Positions 1-9,993 of a stretch of 64,000 bases of DNA are shown one piece after another. The position numbers and the translations under genes are program-made. Under the pieces are notes generated by a model, which was not told where the DNA came from, did not search any database, and saw only the letters and a program-made list of their open reading frames with translations. How positions within the stretch are numbered: the first letter of the stretch is position 1; each line of letters starts with the position of its first letter. This DNA comes from Corynebacterium sp. HMSC08A12 (GTDB lineage: Bacteria > Actinomycetota > Actinomycetes > Mycobacteriales > Mycobacteriaceae). Location: positions 134,089-198,088 of the forward strand of contig NZ_KV789190.1 of NCBI RefSeq assembly GCF_001807485.1, given 5' to 3'.

Positions 1-2779
1 GGACCCAGGCTTCATGGAGTCCGTCATGTGGGCCTTCAAGACCCTCTACGACAAGGGCCTGATCTACCAGGGCTTCCGCGTTCTCCCGTACTCCTGGGCG
101 GAGCACACGCCGCTGTCCAACCAGGAAACCCGCCTGGATGATTCCTACAAGATGCGCCAGGACCCGACCATCACGGTGACCTTCCCGATCACCGGTGCGA
201 CCGAGGGCACGGCCTCTGTGAAGACCCTGGCCGAGCACCCGGAGCTCGCCGATGCCGCATTTATCGGCTGGACGACCACCCCGTGGACCACGCCGGCGAA
301 CCTCGCTTTGGCCGTTAACCCCGAGGTGACCTACGCCACGGTGCGGATTGGGGATGACGCCGCCGGTGCCGACGGCGCGGAGGGCATGCACGGCAAGACC
401 GTGGTGCTGGCCGACGACCTGCGCGGGGCATACGCCAAGGAGCTCGGAGAGAAGGCCGAGGTTCTGGGAACGTTCACCGGCGCGGAGCTGGAGGGAATGA
501 CCTACGAGCCGCTGTTCGGGTATTTCGCGGAGCGTGCGGGCGAGAAGGCCGGCGCCGGCGAGGGTAGCGAGGGCGGCGTAGGCAGCCAGTTCAAGGCGGG
601 TGCCTTCCGCGTGCTGTGCGCCGACTACGTCACCACCGCCGACGGTACCGGCGTGGTTCACCAGGCTCCGGCTTTCGGTGAGGACGATATGTTCACCTGC
701 GAGGCAGCGGGCATCGACCTGGAGATCCCGGTGGACATGGACGGCAAGTTCACCTCCCTGGCTCCCGAATACCAGGGTCAGCTGGTCTTCGACGCGAACA
801 AGGCGATCATCAAGGATCTGAAGGCCGCTGGCCGCGTGCTGCGCCACCAGACGATTGAACACTCCTACCCGCACTCCTGGCGCTCCGGCGAGCCGCTGAT
901 TTACATGGCTCTGCCGTCCTGGTTCGTGGCCGTGACGAAGTTCCGCGACCGCATGGTGGAGCTGAACCACGAGCAGATCGAGTGGATGCCCTCCCACATC
1001 CGCGACGGGCAGTTCGGCAAGTGGCTGGAGGGCGCGCGCGACTGGAACATCTCGCGCAACCGCTACTGGGGCGCGCCGATCCCGGTGTGGGTCTCCGACT
1101 CCGAGGAGTACCCGCGCATGGATGTCTACGGCTCCCTGGAGGAGCTGGAGCGCGACTTCGGCCGCAAGCCGGCCTCTCTGCACCGCCCGGACATCGACGA
1201 GCTGACCCGCCCGAACCCGGACGACCCGACGGGCAAGTCCACCATGCGCCGCGTGCCGGAGGTGCTGGACTGCTGGTTCGAGTCGGGCTCCATGCCGTTT
1301 GCGCAGAAGCACTACCCGTTCGAGAACAAGGAGTGGTTCGATACTCACTCTCCGGCGGACTTCATCGTGGAGTACTCCGGCCAGACCCGTGGCTGGTTCT
1401 ACACCATGCACGTTCTGTCCACCGCGCTGTTCGACCGCCCGGCCTTCAAGAAGGTCGTGGCTCACGGCATCGTGCTGGGCGATGACGGGCTGAAGATGAG
1501 TAAGTCCAAGGGCAACTACCCGAACGTCAACGAGGTCTTCGACCGCGACGGCTCCGACGCCATGCGTTGGTTCCTGATGAGCTCGCCGATCCTGCGCGGC
1601 GGTAACTTGATCGTCACCGAGCAGGGCATCCGCGAGGGCGTGCGCCAGGCGATGCTGCCCATGTGGAATGCGTACTCCTTCTTGCGCCTCTACGCCTCCC
1701 AGCCCGCGCAGTACGATACGTCTTCCACTAACGTGCTGGACCGCTACATCCTGGCGAAGCTGCGCGACACGGTGCAGGGCGTAACCGATGCGCTGGACAA
1801 CACGGACATCGCCACCGCTTGCGACGAGGTCCGCTGGTTCTGCGACGCACTGACCAACTGGTACGTCCGCCGCTCCCGCGACCGCTTCTGGGCGGGCGAC
1901 GCCGTCCACCCCGAGGCTTTCAACACCCTGTACACCGTGCTGGAGACCCTGTGCCGTGCGGCAGCTCCGCTGCTGCCGATGACCACCGAGGTGATCTGGC
2001 GTGGCCTGACCGGAGAGCGCTCCGTGCACCTGGCGGACTTCCCGAAGGCCGAGAACCTGCCCGCCGATGCGGAGCTGGTCGCCGCTATGGATGCCGTGCG
2101 CGCCGTCAGCTCCGCGACGAGCTCCCTGCGTAAGGCACACAAGCTGCGCAACCGCCTGCCGCTGCCGAAGCTAACCGTCGCACTGCCGAACGCCAGCGCG
2201 CTAGAGGACTTCACGAAGATCATCGCCGACGAGGTGAACGTCAAGCAGGTCGAGTTGACCGAGGACGTCGCCCAGGTCGGCGGCTTCGAGGTCGTGGTGA
2301 ATGCCCGCGTGGCAGGGCCGCGTCTGGGCAAGGACGTCCAGCGCGTCATCAAGGCCGTGAAGTCCGGCAACTACACCGTCGACGACGCGGGCGTGGTTAC
2401 CGCCGACGGCATCGAGCTGCAGGATGGCGAGTTCACTCGGAAGCTCGTGGCTGCCGAGCCGGAGCACACGGCAGAGGTCTCCGGCCAGGACGGCCTGGTG
2501 GTGCTGGACACCCAGACCACCCCGGAGCTGGAGGCCGAGGGCTGGGCCGCCGACCGCGTGCGCGGCCTGCAGGAGGCCCGCAAGGCCGCCGACCTGCAGA
2601 TCAGCGACCGGATCCACCTGACCCTTTCCGTGCCTGCAGACAAGGAAGAGTGGGCGAGCGCCCACGCGGATGCGATCGCCAAGGAAGTGCTGGCCACGGA
2701 CGTGAAGGTTGTCGTCGGCGAGCAGCTCAGCCACGACGTCGCCGACGGCTGCTCGGCTGACATCGCGGTGGCGTCCTAA
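1..2779 (+). CDS. ileS: Isoleucyl-tRNA synthetase, 3' part (5' end outside window)
   Basis: Charges tRNA-Ile with isoleucine in the cytosol. The reading frame is open from base 2, so the start and the HIGH signature lie upstream of the window; about 925 residues remain. Visible class I features are the editing (CP1) region with [14 protein letters not shown] near the start, the [11 protein letters not shown] block, and the KMSKS loop ([11 protein letters not shown]) at about 1488-1515. An anticodon-binding domain follows. The absence of a zinc-finger tail and the overall layout fit the long actinobacterial/eukaryote-like IleRS type. dinB follows after 23 nt. Confidence 0.95.
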   Translation, partial: DPGFMESVMWAFKTLYDKGLIYQGFRVLPYSWAEHTPLSNQETRLDDSYKMRQDPTITVTFPITGATEGTASVKTLAEHPELADAAFIGWTTTPWTTPANLALAVNPEVTYATVRIGDDAAGADGAEGMHGKTVVLADDLRGAYAKELGEKAEVLGTFTGAELEGMTYEPLFGYFAERAGEKAGAGEGSEGGVGSQFKAGAFRVLCADYVTTADGTGVVHQAPAFGEDDMFTCEAAGIDLEIPVDMDGKFTSLAPEYQGQLVFDANKAIIKDLKAAGRVLRHQTIEHSYPHSWRSGEPLIYMALPSWFVAVTKFRDRMVELNHEQIEWMPSHIRDGQFGKWLEGARDWNISRNRYWGAPIPVWVSDSEEYPRMDVYGSLEELERDFGRKPASLHRPDIDELTRPNPDDPTGKSTMRRVPEVLDCWFESGSMPFAQKHYPFENKEWFDTHSPADFIVEYSGQTRGWFYTMHVLSTALFDRPAFKKVVAHGIVLGDDGLKMSKSKGNYPNVNEVFDRDGSDAMRWFLMSSPILRGGNLIVTEQGIREGVRQAMLPMWNAYSFLRLYASQPAQYDTSSTNVLDRYILAKLRDTVQGVTDALDNTDIATACDEVRWFCDALTNWYVRRSRDRFWAGDAVHPEAFNTLYTVLETLCRAAAPLLPMTTEVIWRGLTGERSVHLADFPKAENLPADAELVAAMDAVRAVSSATSSLRKAHKLRNRLPLPKLTVALPNASALEDFTKIIADEVNVKQVELTEDVAQVGGFEVVVNARVAGPRLGKDVQRVIKAVKSGNYTVDDAGVVTADGIELQDGEFTRKLVAAEPEHTAEVSGQDGLVVLDTQTTPELEAEGWAADRVRGLQEARKAADLQISDRIHLTLSVPADKEEWASAHADAIAKEVLATDVKVVVGEQLSHDVADGCSADIAVAS

Positions 2780-2802
2780 AGAAAGACCCGCAGGGTAAGC
2801 GC

Positions 2803-4149
2803 ATGCGCTGGGTGGCTCACATCGACATGGATGCGTTCTTCGCTTCCGTCGAGCAGCTCACCCGGCCGACCCTGCGCGATAGGCCGGTGCTGGTTGGCGG
2901 CCTGGGTGGCCGTGGGGTGGTCGCCGGTGCCTCCTATGAGGCCCGGGCCTTCGGCGCCCGCTCGGCGATGCCGATGGGGCAGGCCGTGCGCCTGTGCAAC
3001 AACCGCGCCGTGGTGGTCCGGCCGCGCAAGGAGGTTTACGCGGCCGCCTCCCGCCGCATCTTCCAAGTCATCCGCGCCCACGCGGGCGTGGTGGAACAGC
3101 TATCCGTGGACGAGGGCTTCGCCGAGCCGCAGGGGCTGGAAAGCACCGAGGAGGCCCGCGCCTGGGCCGAGAACCTGCAGGCCAGGGTAGAGGAGGAGAC
3201 CGGCCTGCCCGCTTCCGTCGGCATGGCCGCCACCAAGCTGGACGCGAAGATGGCCAGCGACCTGGCCAAGCCCCACGGAGTGTTCGTCGTGCCGCCCGAG
3301 GCACGCATGGAGGTCTTTGCCGACCGTCCCGTCGGCGACGTGTGGGGGATCGGCAAGGTCGCACAGGGCAAGCTGCACACCATGGGGATCGACACGATCG
3401 GCCAGTTCGTTGCCGCCGACACCACGGACGTGCGTGGTGCCCTGGGCTCGGTTGGGGTGGAGGTGCAGCGCATGGCTGCCGGCGACGACCCGCGGCCTGT
3501 TGCTCCCCGCGCGCCCGCCAAGCAGGTCAGTGCGGAAAGGACTTTGCAGGTGGACGCGCGCACCACCGCCGAGGCCATGCGCGTGCTGCACGAGACTGCC
3601 CTGGCCATGCACCGCCGCCTGCTGAAGGATGGCCGCGCCGCGCGTACCGTGACGGTCAAGACGCGCACCACCGACTTTCAGCTGCACACGAAGTCCGCCG
3701 GGCTGCCCGCGCCGACGGAGGACTTCGACAAGATCTTCGCCCTCGCTCAGCGCCTGATGCCACGTCCCGAGCAGGCCGGTGCCTTTCGCCTGGTCGGGGT
3801 GAGCGTGTCTGGGCTGGTGGCCGACCGCCAGGAGCTGCTGTTCCCCGAACTCGACGGCCCGCCGGTGCCCATCGCCGCGCCCACCGATAGCGATGTGGGG
3901 TTTAGTTCGTTGGGCGATGACGCCACCACGGCCCGCCCCGTGTGGCACGCCACCCAGGATGTATCGCACGTGGAGTTCGGGCACGGGTGGGTGCAGGGAG
4001 CCGGCAACGGGGTGGTCAGCGTGCGTTTCGAGACCGCCGCGACCGGCCCGGGGAAGACCCGCACCTTCCGCATTGACGACGAAGACCTAAGCCCTGCCAA
4101 CCCGCTGGACAGTCTGGCCTGGGATCTCGACGGGTTGGCGGAGGACTAG
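2803..4149 (+). CDS. dinB: DNA polymerase IV (Y-family)
   Basis: Error-prone translesion polymerase. The 448-residue protein opens with the Y-family motif HIDMDAFFASVE (metal-binding Asp8 and Asp10), and the second catalytic motif SVDEGF gives Asp103/Glu104. Helix-hairpin-helix and little-finger regions follow (about 170-340). The C-terminal 90 residues are a less conserved tail with no obvious beta-clamp peptide beyond possible QELLFPEL. The ATG at 2803 is chosen because the conserved domain begins within six residues. It lies 23 nt after ileS and may be co-transcribed with it. It is convergent with the asparaginase gene, leaving only 14 nt between stops. Confidence 0.93.
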   Translation: MRWVAHIDMDAFFASVEQLTRPTLRDRPVLVGGLGGRGVVAGASYEARAFGARSAMPMGQAVRLCNNRAVVVRPRKEVYAAASRRIFQVIRAHAGVVEQLSVDEGFAEPQGLESTEEARAWAENLQARVEEETGLPASVGMAATKLDAKMASDLAKPHGVFVVPPEARMEVFADRPVGDVWGIGKVAQGKLHTMGIDTIGQFVAADTTDVRGALGSVGVEVQRMAAGDDPRPVAPRAPAKQVSAERTLQVDARTTAEAMRVLHETALAMHRRLLKDGRAARTVTVKTRTTDFQLHTKSAGLPAPTEDFDKIFALAQRLMPRPEQAGAFRLVGVSVSGLVADRQELLFPELDGPPVPIAAPTDSDVGFSSLGDDATTARPVWHATQDVSHVEFGHGWVQGAGNGVVSVRFETAATGPGKTRTFRIDDEDLSPANPLDSLAWDLDGLAED

Positions 4150-4163
4150 AAACTGAGAGGGGA

Positions 4164-5153
4164 CTAGCGAGCGCGGGCGAGTTCGTAGAGCAACTCGATG
4201 CGTGCCTGGCTGGGACGCATTGCCCCGCCGCTACGGAAACCGGCGCGGGCCAGTTGAGCACCGCCGCCCGTACCTCCGTAGACGAAGGAAACCCCGCCGG
4301 TTGGCACCCGGCTGCACACTACGACCGGCAGCTCCGTGTAGCGCTCCGCGCGCCAGGCCTCCAATTCCTCGGCGACAGCCGTGGGAATGTTGCCGGAGCC
4401 CATGGCGGCCAGCACCAGGCCGTCCACGGCACCTACCTTGGCGCCAACCTTTGTGCCCTGCTCCCGCTTGTCCTGCTCTCGCAGCGCCCGAATGAGTTGC
4501 CCGTCATCGCCCGCAAAGGTGCCGATGATGGGCACGTTTAGCCCCGCTACCTGGAGCGGAGGGAGGGGGGTGCCATCCGTTTCGGGGGACTCGCCATCGT
4601 GTTTCCCGGAGTCAATCAGTGCATTGCGGAAGGCTGTTTCGGCGGTGGTGTGGGCCTTGTAAGCCCCGCGGGCGGGCAGGATGGTATCCCCGAAAACTAG
4701 GTGAACCCCCGCAGAAAGCTCCCCCGATGCAAGCGCGGCGAACGCGCGGGAAAGGTTGGCCGGGCCGTCCGGTGCGGCGTCATCACCCGGGCGCTGGGCG
4801 CCCGTAAACACAACAGGGCAGGGCAGCTCCAGGGCGCACGCGGCGGCGAGTGAGGATTCCTCCATCGTGTCGGTGCCGTGTAGTACCACGATGCCCGCCG
4901 GGGCGGGGGAGCAGAAGCGTGCGATGTGGGCGACGAGCTCGTCGATCTGGGGCAGGGTGATGGAGCTGGAGTCGATGCTCATGATGTCGTGCGGCAGGGC
5001 TTGGAAACCCTCCGGCACGCGAGCCTGATCGACGATGTCCGCGCAGGTCAGGGTTGGTACAAGGTCGCCTTCGGGGGAGTGGGTGCAACTGATGGTGCCG
5101 CCGGTGCCGAGGACGGGGATCTGCAAGTAGCTCTGCGAGGGGCTGGAAGTCAT
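4164..5153 (-). CDS. L-asparaginase (cytosolic type)
   Basis: Hydrolyses asparagine to aspartate and ammonia. The 329-residue protein has both active-site signatures: GTGGTIS near residues 16-22 (nucleophile Thr20) and VLHGTDTMEES with the Thr-Asp pair near residue 95-100. No signal peptide follows the chosen ATG. Longer in-frame starts exist upstream, but they would add about 53 Cys-rich residues not typical of the family. A TACATT box lies exactly 6 nt before the ATG, which suggests leaderless transcription. It is divergent from an Mtb12-like lipoprotein gene. Confidence 0.9.
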   Translation of the reverse strand: MTSSPSQSYLQIPVLGTGGTISCTHSPEGDLVPTLTCADIVDQARVPEGFQALPHDIMSIDSSSITLPQIDELVAHIARFCSPAPAGIVVLHGTDTMEESSLAAACALELPCPVVFTGAQRPGDDAAPDGPANLSRAFAALASGELSAGVHLVFGDTILPARGAYKAHTTAETAFRNALIDSGKHDGESPETDGTPLPPLQVAGLNVPIIGTFAGDDGQLIRALREQDKREQGTKVGAKVGAVDGLVLAAMGSGNIPTAVAEELEAWRAERYTELPVVVCSRVPTGGVSFVYGGTGGGAQLARAGFRSGGAMRPSQARIELLYELARAR

Positions 5154-5159
5154 GTGACC

Positions 5160-5165
5160 AATGTA
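5160..5165 (-). promoter_or_regulatory. Candidate -10 box of the asparaginase gene
   Basis: TACATT on the minus strand ends 6 nt before the ATG at 5153, the geometry of an actinobacterial leaderless promoter. No good -35 is visible. Confidence 0.35.
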
Positions 5166-5257
5166 CGTGACGGCCCGGACAGGACCATGTGCGCACGGGC
5201 GCAAATCACACGAATAACATCTGCAACAGCATGGCTTGTATAGTCGGAAACTGGTTC

Positions 5258-5270
5258 CCCAAATTTTGGG
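5258..5270. repeat. 13-bp palindrome in a divergent intergenic region
   Basis: CCCAAATTTTGGG is a 6+6 inverted repeat around a central T, in the 236-bp gap between the asparaginase and lipoprotein genes. A TATAGT sequence lies at 5239-5244. The rest of this gap shows only the ribosome-binding site of the lipoprotein gene (GAAGGAG, 5376-5382). Confidence 0.3.
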
Positions 5271-5389
5271 ATGTGTACTCCATGTGCACAGCTGTCTACG
5301 GCAGTGTGCCACCGAGCACCATTTTCCTACTCGGTTAATTGCACACGATCATTAGCATCACATTGTCCAACCATCGAAGGAGCATTCTC

Positions 5390-5935
5390 GTGCGTTCTAC
5401 CCAGCGCCACTCTCGCAGCACCAAGATCTTTACTCGCGCAACGGCTGTCTCCGCCGTCCTGGCTGCCGGGCTGACCCTTTCCGCCTGCGGCAACGACGAC
5501 GATTCCTCCGACAACACCTCCTCTTCCTCCGCCACCACCGCCGAGTCTTCTGAGGCGGCGGAGGACCAGACCCCGACGGCGGAGGAGCTGTCGGGAGTGC
5601 TGAACCGCGCCGTCGACCCGGAGATTCCGACCGAGGAAAAGGTGGACACGGTCGTAAACGGCGACCAGGCCCCGGAGCTCTTTGACGCCCTGACGAAGTC
5701 CCGCACCGAGTCCGGCGCGACCCTCGAGGTCGTCGACCCCGTGCTGCCAAGCCTGACCCCCGGCAACGTCAACGCAACCGTGAACCTGACCGTGCCCGAC
5801 CAAGAGCCACACGTGGTCAGCGACGTGGAATTCGTCAGCGAGGACGGCAAGTGGAAGCTGGATCAGGGCTGGGCCTGCACTCTGGTGGAAAACGTCCTGC
5901 CGGATCAGGTACCGCCGATGTGCAAGGACCTCTAG
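5390..5935 (+). CDS. Secreted lipoprotein, Mtb12-like low-molecular-weight antigen family
   Basis: Predicted 181-residue exported lipoprotein of unknown biochemical role. GTG at 5390 is chosen because GAAGGAG precedes it by 7 nt and it gives a clean signal peptide: basic n-region, hydrophobic AVSAVLAAGLTLSAC with lipobox LSAC. An acidic, Ser/Thr-rich linker follows, then a globular domain (about 60-181). That domain has the pattern of mycobacterial Mtb12/CFP-2-type proteins (PTAEELSGVLNRAVDP..., W near the end, two Cys near the C-terminus). The family assignment is by pattern recognition. It is convergent with the next lipoprotein gene. Confidence 0.75.
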   Translation: MRSTQRHSRSTKIFTRATAVSAVLAAGLTLSACGNDDDSSDNTSSSSATTAESSEAAEDQTPTAEELSGVLNRAVDPEIPTEEKVDTVVNGDQAPELFDALTKSRTESGATLEVVDPVLPSLTPGNVNATVNLTVPDQEPHVVSDVEFVSEDGKWKLDQGWACTLVENVLPDQVPPMCKDL

Positions 5936-5965
5936 GTCGCTTAGGTCACTGTTCTTTGGGGGGGA

Positions 5966-6931
5966 TTACTGTTCAGGGGTCCACTTCGACTTCGACGTGG
6001 AGGTTTGCACCACGCGGACCGGGGAATCATCCTGCCCGTAGGTAACCTTTGTCTCCACGTTGATGTGGCCCCGAGTGGGCAGCACCTTGTTTAGATCCAG
6101 AGCGATCTGCCCGCTGGACTCAGTTTCGACGTCCAGCACCTTCAGATCGGTCTGCGCCAACGTCGCTACCGCTGGTTTGCGGGAGACCTCCACCTTCAGC
6201 GAGACCGCCTGGCCTTCGCGCTCCAGCAGTGTATAGGTGACCTTCTGGGTCATCGAAATGTCGCCGTCCACACGGTTGGAAACCGTCCACTTCGCACCGA
6301 TACCCACGGGCTCGGTGGGGAGGATCAGGGGAAAGTCGTTCATCTGGTTCAGCGCGGATTCCACGCTGGCGCGGGCGGTGGCGCTGGCTTCGTCAGGGGC
6401 CGTGTAGCTGCGGGAGGTCGCGCGCCCGTCCACCTCCTGCTCGGTGGTCATCTTGAAGCCCTCGGCCGTGGCGATGTCCTCGTTCCGCTCGTCGTTGGTG
6501 CCGGTTGGCTCGCCCACGGTCACATTGGTCTGACGCCCCTTCCCGTCGGTAGTGACCTCGGCGGACAAGGGCAGGTTCATGGTGACCTCGTCGTAGTCCA
6601 GCTCGTCAACATCCGGCTGCTCGTCTTCCTTCGCCGTCTCTGAGGCGTCGGTGGCCGACGCGGTGGCGTCATCATCCTTAGCAGCACCAACAGTGTGCTG
6701 AGCGAACCCCTGGGTAGCGTGGTACGTGACCTCCTGGCTGCCCTCCTGCGAGAACCAGGCGATCGGCTCCTGGGGAGAAGCCCCGCGGCTTTGAAGCTCC
6801 ACCTTGACGCCCGGCACGGCCACATCTGCCGGCTTAGCTTGCGGCTGCTCGGATTCAGAGCATGCGACGGTCGTGAAGGCCAGACCTATGGCGCTGCAAA
6901 TAGCCAGCGCGGACTTGCTAGAAATACCCAC
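5966..6931 (-). CDS. Predicted lipoprotein, resembling DUF6263-type proteins
   Basis: About 321 residues from a GTG at 6931. This start gives a short n-region, a hydrophobic stretch and the lipobox TVAC, so the protein should be exported and lipid-anchored. The middle is acidic and low-complexity (residues about 80-115, DDDATASATDASETAKEDEQPD). The C-terminal half has the GAKWTVSNRV... strand-rich pattern seen in actinobacterial DUF6263 proteins; that match is tentative. It is divergent from lspA with only 40 bp between the starts, so the two promoters overlap. A lipoprotein gene next to the lipoprotein signal peptidase gene is a suggestive but unproven link. Confidence 0.65.
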   Translation of the reverse strand: MGISSKSALAICSAIGLAFTTVACSESEQPQAKPADVAVPGVKVELQSRGASPQEPIAWFSQEGSQEVTYHATQGFAQHTVGAAKDDDATASATDASETAKEDEQPDVDELDYDEVTMNLPLSAEVTTDGKGRQTNVTVGEPTGTNDERNEDIATAEGFKMTTEQEVDGRATSRSYTAPDEASATARASVESALNQMNDFPLILPTEPVGIGAKWTVSNRVDGDISMTQKVTYTLLEREGQAVSLKVEVSRKPAVATLAQTDLKVLDVETESSGQIALDLNKVLPTRGHINVETKVTYGQDDSPVRVVQTSTSKSKWTPEQ

Positions 6932-6934
6932 AAG

Positions 6935-6963
6935 TTCACAGCGTAACAGGCGGACATTAGACT
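6935..6963 (+). promoter_or_regulatory. Promoter of lspA cluster
   Basis: TTCACA (6935-6940), a 17-nt spacer, then TAGACT (6958-6963), 8 nt before the GTG start of lspA. This is one of the best -35/-10 pairs in the window. It occupies nearly all of the 40 bp between lspA and the divergent lipoprotein gene. Confidence 0.5.
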
Positions 6964-6971
6964 GAATAAGC

Positions 6972-7508
6972 GTGACTTCAAAACGTGCATCTTTCGCCGC
7001 CTTGACCCTGATGTTCGGGATCATCGTCGTCGACCAGATCACTAAATGGGCGGTCGTCGAAAAACTAGAGGAGCAACGGGCCTACCCCGTCATCGGCGAG
7101 TTCTTCCGGCTTTATCTGGTGCGCAACCCCGGTGCGGCTTTCTCGATGGGGACGAACGTCACCATCATCTTCTCCATATTCCAGCTAGTCGCGTTCCTGG
7201 CCTGCATTGTTCTGGCCCTGCGCACGCGCTACATGGCCGGGGCGCTACCGATCGGCCTGATCGGCGGCGGTGCGGCGGGCAACCTGCTGGATCGCATCTT
7301 TCGCGAGCCCGGGGGCATGCACGGGCACGTTGTGGACTTTCTTTCTTTCGGTAGCTTCGCGATCTTTAATGTTGCGGACGCCGCCATCACCGTCGGTGTT
7401 GTCTGCTACCTGATCTATGCGTTCTTCATTGAGCCGGCGAATCACGTGCGGGAAGAGCGGGAGGAACAGGAAGAACAGGAGGACGCCAGCGAGGAGGTGA
7501 TCCGATGA
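6972..7508 (+). CDS. lspA: Lipoprotein signal peptidase (signal peptidase II)
   Basis: Membrane aspartic protease that removes signal peptides from diacylglyceryl-modified prolipoproteins. The 178-residue protein has four transmembrane segments. The catalytic Asp pair is in GNLLDR (Asp107) and FNVADA (Asp136), with the conserved VRNPGAAFS motif near residue 50. The C-terminus is a highly charged E-rich tail ([12 protein letters not shown]). The start is GTG at 6972, with a -10-like TAGACT just upstream. The stop overlaps the ATG of rluD (ATGA), so translation is probably coupled. Confidence 0.95.
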   Translation: MTSKRASFAALTLMFGIIVVDQITKWAVVEKLEEQRAYPVIGEFFRLYLVRNPGAAFSMGTNVTIIFSIFQLVAFLACIVLALRTRYMAGALPIGLIGGGAAGNLLDRIFREPGGMHGHVVDFLSFGSFAIFNVADAAITVGVVCYLIYAFFIEPANHVREEREEQEEQEDASEEVIR

Positions 7509-8476
7509 CCCGCGAGAACCGAGTGATGCCCGTGCCGGACGGCCTGGCCGGCATGCGGGTGGATTCCGGCTTGTCCAAGTTGCTGGGGCTCAGCCGCACC
7601 GCCGTGGCGGAGCTGGCGGCCGACGGCGACATCCTGCAGGATCAGGCGCCGGTGGGGAAGTCCGACCGCTTGGTTGCCGGCGCGTGGCTGGACGTAACCC
7701 TGCCCGCCCCGCCGCGGGACCTGGCCGCAGAACCCGCCCGTCACGTGGAGGGCATGGACATCCTCTACTCCGACGAGGACGTGATCGTGGTGGATAAGCC
7801 CGTCGGCGTGGCCGCGCACCCCACCGTCGGCTGGGAGGGCCCCACCGTGACCTCCGGCCTGGCCGCCGCGGGCTTCCGCATCTCCACTTCCGGCCCACCG
7901 GAGCGCAAGGGGATCGTGCAGCGCCTGGACGTCGGCACCTCCGGGGTGATGATCGTCGCCGCCAGCGAGCGCGCCTACACCGTGCTGAAGAATGCCTTCC
8001 GCGACCGGGAGGTTTCCAAGACCTATCACGCGCTGGTTCAGGGGCATCCGGACCCGACCTCCGGCACTATCGACGCGCCGATCGGCCGCCACCCGTCCGC
8101 GGGTTGGCGCTTCAGCGTGCGTGAAGACGGCAAACATGCCATCACCCACTACGACACCTTGGAGGCGCACCGCCAGGCCAGCCTGCTGGAGGTGAAGCTG
8201 GAGACAGGCCGCACCCACCAGATCCGCGTGCATTTCTCTGCACTGCACCACCCGCTGTGTGGAGACCCGATGTACGGCAGCGATCCGAAGCTGGCGGAGA
8301 AGCTGGAGCTCACCCGCCAGTGGCTGCACGCCGTGGAGCTGGGCTTTCCGCACCCGGATGGCTCGTGGAAGACCATCCGCTCGCCGTACCCGGAGGACCT
8401 GCAGCTGGCCCTCGACAGGCTGCGGGATGCGAACGGCATTGCCGCGCCGGGTTCCGGTGAAGAGGCACGCCCGTGA
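7505..8476 (+). CDS. rluD: 23S rRNA pseudouridine synthase, RluA/RluD family
   Basis: Converts uridines in large-subunit rRNA to pseudouridine. The 323-residue protein has an N-terminal S4-like domain (about 12-75) and a RluA catalytic domain. That domain contains the motif QRLDVGTSG with the catalytic Asp near residue 140, and [11 protein letters not shown] at about 235-245. Its order after lspA is the usual one in bacteria. It overlaps lspA by 4 nt and the next gene by 4 nt (GTGA). Confidence 0.9.
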   Translation: MTRENRVMPVPDGLAGMRVDSGLSKLLGLSRTAVAELAADGDILQDQAPVGKSDRLVAGAWLDVTLPAPPRDLAAEPARHVEGMDILYSDEDVIVVDKPVGVAAHPTVGWEGPTVTSGLAAAGFRISTSGPPERKGIVQRLDVGTSGVMIVAASERAYTVLKNAFRDREVSKTYHALVQGHPDPTSGTIDAPIGRHPSAGWRFSVREDGKHAITHYDTLEAHRQASLLEVKLETGRTHQIRVHFSALHHPLCGDPMYGSDPKLAEKLELTRQWLHAVELGFPHPDGSWKTIRSPYPEDLQLALDRLRDANGIAAPGSGEEARP

Positions 8477-9117
8477 GCCAGGAGCAGCAGTATCGGGGGC
8501 GCAGCCCCCAGCAGTTGAAGGCGAATAAGAAGCGGCAGCGCCAGCTGGACTGGGAAGATACGCGCCGGCCCGCCTGGGTGGCCTGGCTTTCCGGGCTGTG
8601 CCTGATTGCGATGGGGCTGGGCGTCATCGCCATGAGCACCTCGGACCTGACCTCGAAACCGCCGAACATCAACGGCGACCAGCTCGGCCCCTTCGACGGC
8701 ACCCCGGCGCAGTACCGGGAGCATGCACGCGAGCAGCTAGATCAGATGACCGGGGACGAACCCCGCTGGGCGCTGGTTTCCCCCGACCCGGAGCACCCTT
8801 GGGACTCTAAGGGGGTGATCGACCTGGTGCAGGGGCTCGATATGCGTGTGAGTACCCTTTACTTCGGAGCGACTGCGCAGGCCGTTCTGCCCGAGCCGGC
8901 GGTGGGCCGTACCCGCGCGGATGTAATTAATCAGACGGTGGGGCGGATGGCCCGCGGTGCGCAGACCGAGCCGGACAAACTCCGGATCGACGGTGTGCTG
9001 GTCCATGCCACGCCCGAGCAGCTCCGCGAGCTCGCACAGCGCGCCTACGCCGTGGAACCCGCCGACCCCGAGGCGGTCTACGGGCGTATTGGAATTCGAC
9101 CGATGGGAGCTAGATAA
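8473..9117 (+). CDS. Hypothetical membrane-anchored protein
   Basis: A 214-residue protein that I do not recognise. It has a basic cytosolic N-terminus ([12 protein letters not shown]), one transmembrane helix at about residues 36-56 ([17 protein letters not shown]), and an extracytoplasmic part without a clear motif. The gene sits inside the lspA-rluD-rarD run. Its GTG start overlaps the rluD stop by 4 nt and it ends directly against the GTG of rarD, which points to one transcript. No catalytic residues are evident. Confidence 0.7.
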   Translation: MSQEQQYRGRSPQQLKANKKRQRQLDWEDTRRPAWVAWLSGLCLIAMGLGVIAMSTSDLTSKPPNINGDQLGPFDGTPAQYREHAREQLDQMTGDEPRWALVSPDPEHPWDSKGVIDLVQGLDMRVSTLYFGATAQAVLPEPAVGRTRADVINQTVGRMARGAQTEPDKLRIDGVLVHATPEQLRELAQRAYAVEPADPEAVYGRIGIRPMGAR

Positions 9118-9993
9118 GTGATCTGGGGCCTGCTGTCCTACCTGATGTGGGGGCTTTTCCCCGCATTCTTCCCCCTTCTACAGCCGGCAACGCCGATGGA
9201 GATCCTGGCGCACCGCTTTGTGTGGACTCTGGTGTTTATGCTGTTGCTGCTTGCGGCGCTGCGCGGTTACAAGCAGCTGCGGGAGATCACGGCGCGTCAG
9301 TGGTGGATCGTCTCGGCCGCCGCGGTGCTGATCAGCGTGAACTGGGGCCTGTACATCTACGCGGTGAACAACAACCACGTCGCGGACGCCGCCCTCGGAT
9401 ACTTTGTAAACCCGCTGGTTAGCGTTCTGCTGGGAGTGATCGTACTGGGGGAGAAGCTGCGCCGCCTGCAGCTGGTTTCCGTCGGCATCGCCACCATCGC
9501 CGTCATTGTTCTGACTGTCGCGCTCGGTTCGCCGCCGATCATTTCTTTGGGGCTGGCCTTTAGCTTCGGGTTCTACGGGCTGGTGAAAAAGCAGGTTCGT
9601 TTGACGCCCATTCAGTCCCTGACCGCCGAGACTCTTGTACTGGCGCCGGTAGGGCTGATCTACCTGGGATTCCTGCAATCCCAGGGCACCAACACTTTTG
9701 TGCAGCTGGGCGCAGGCCACGCAGCACTGCTGATGCTGGCGGGCGTGGTGACCGCGTTGCCGCTGCTGTGCTTCGCCCGCGCCGCGCAGGAAATGTCGCT
9801 GACCAGCCTGGGAATGGTGCAGTACATCACGCCCGTGATCCAGATGCTGTGGGCGGTGTTCGTGAACAACGAACACATCGAGCCCGCCCGCTGGGTCGGG
9901 TTCGTGCTGATCTGGATCGCGGTGATCGTCTTCATCGTGGACATGGTGCGCAACCGCCCGCCGCGCGTGCGGCGGGTGAAGAAGCTGAGCTAG
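9118..9993 (+). CDS. rarD: EamA/RarD-type transporter
   Basis: A 291-residue membrane protein with about ten transmembrane helices in two EamA-like halves. The opening (GLLSYLMWGLFPAFFPLL) and the segment MVQYITPVIQMLWAVF are typical of the RarD (chloramphenicol-sensitive protein) family of drug/metabolite transporters. The substrate is unknown. It begins at a GTG immediately after the preceding stop, so translation is probably coupled. It is convergent with the aldonolactone oxidase gene, with the two ends overlapping by 4 nt. Confidence 0.85.
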   Translation: MIWGLLSYLMWGLFPAFFPLLQPATPMEILAHRFVWTLVFMLLLLAALRGYKQLREITARQWWIVSAAAVLISVNWGLYIYAVNNNHVADAALGYFVNPLVSVLLGVIVLGEKLRRLQLVSVGIATIAVIVLTVALGSPPIISLGLAFSFGFYGLVKKQVRLTPIQSLTAETLVLAPVGLIYLGFLQSQGTNTFVQLGAGHAALLMLAGVVTALPLLCFARAAQEMSLTSLGMVQYITPVIQMLWAVFVNNEHIEPARWVGFVLIWIAVIVFIVDMVRNRPPRVRRVKKLS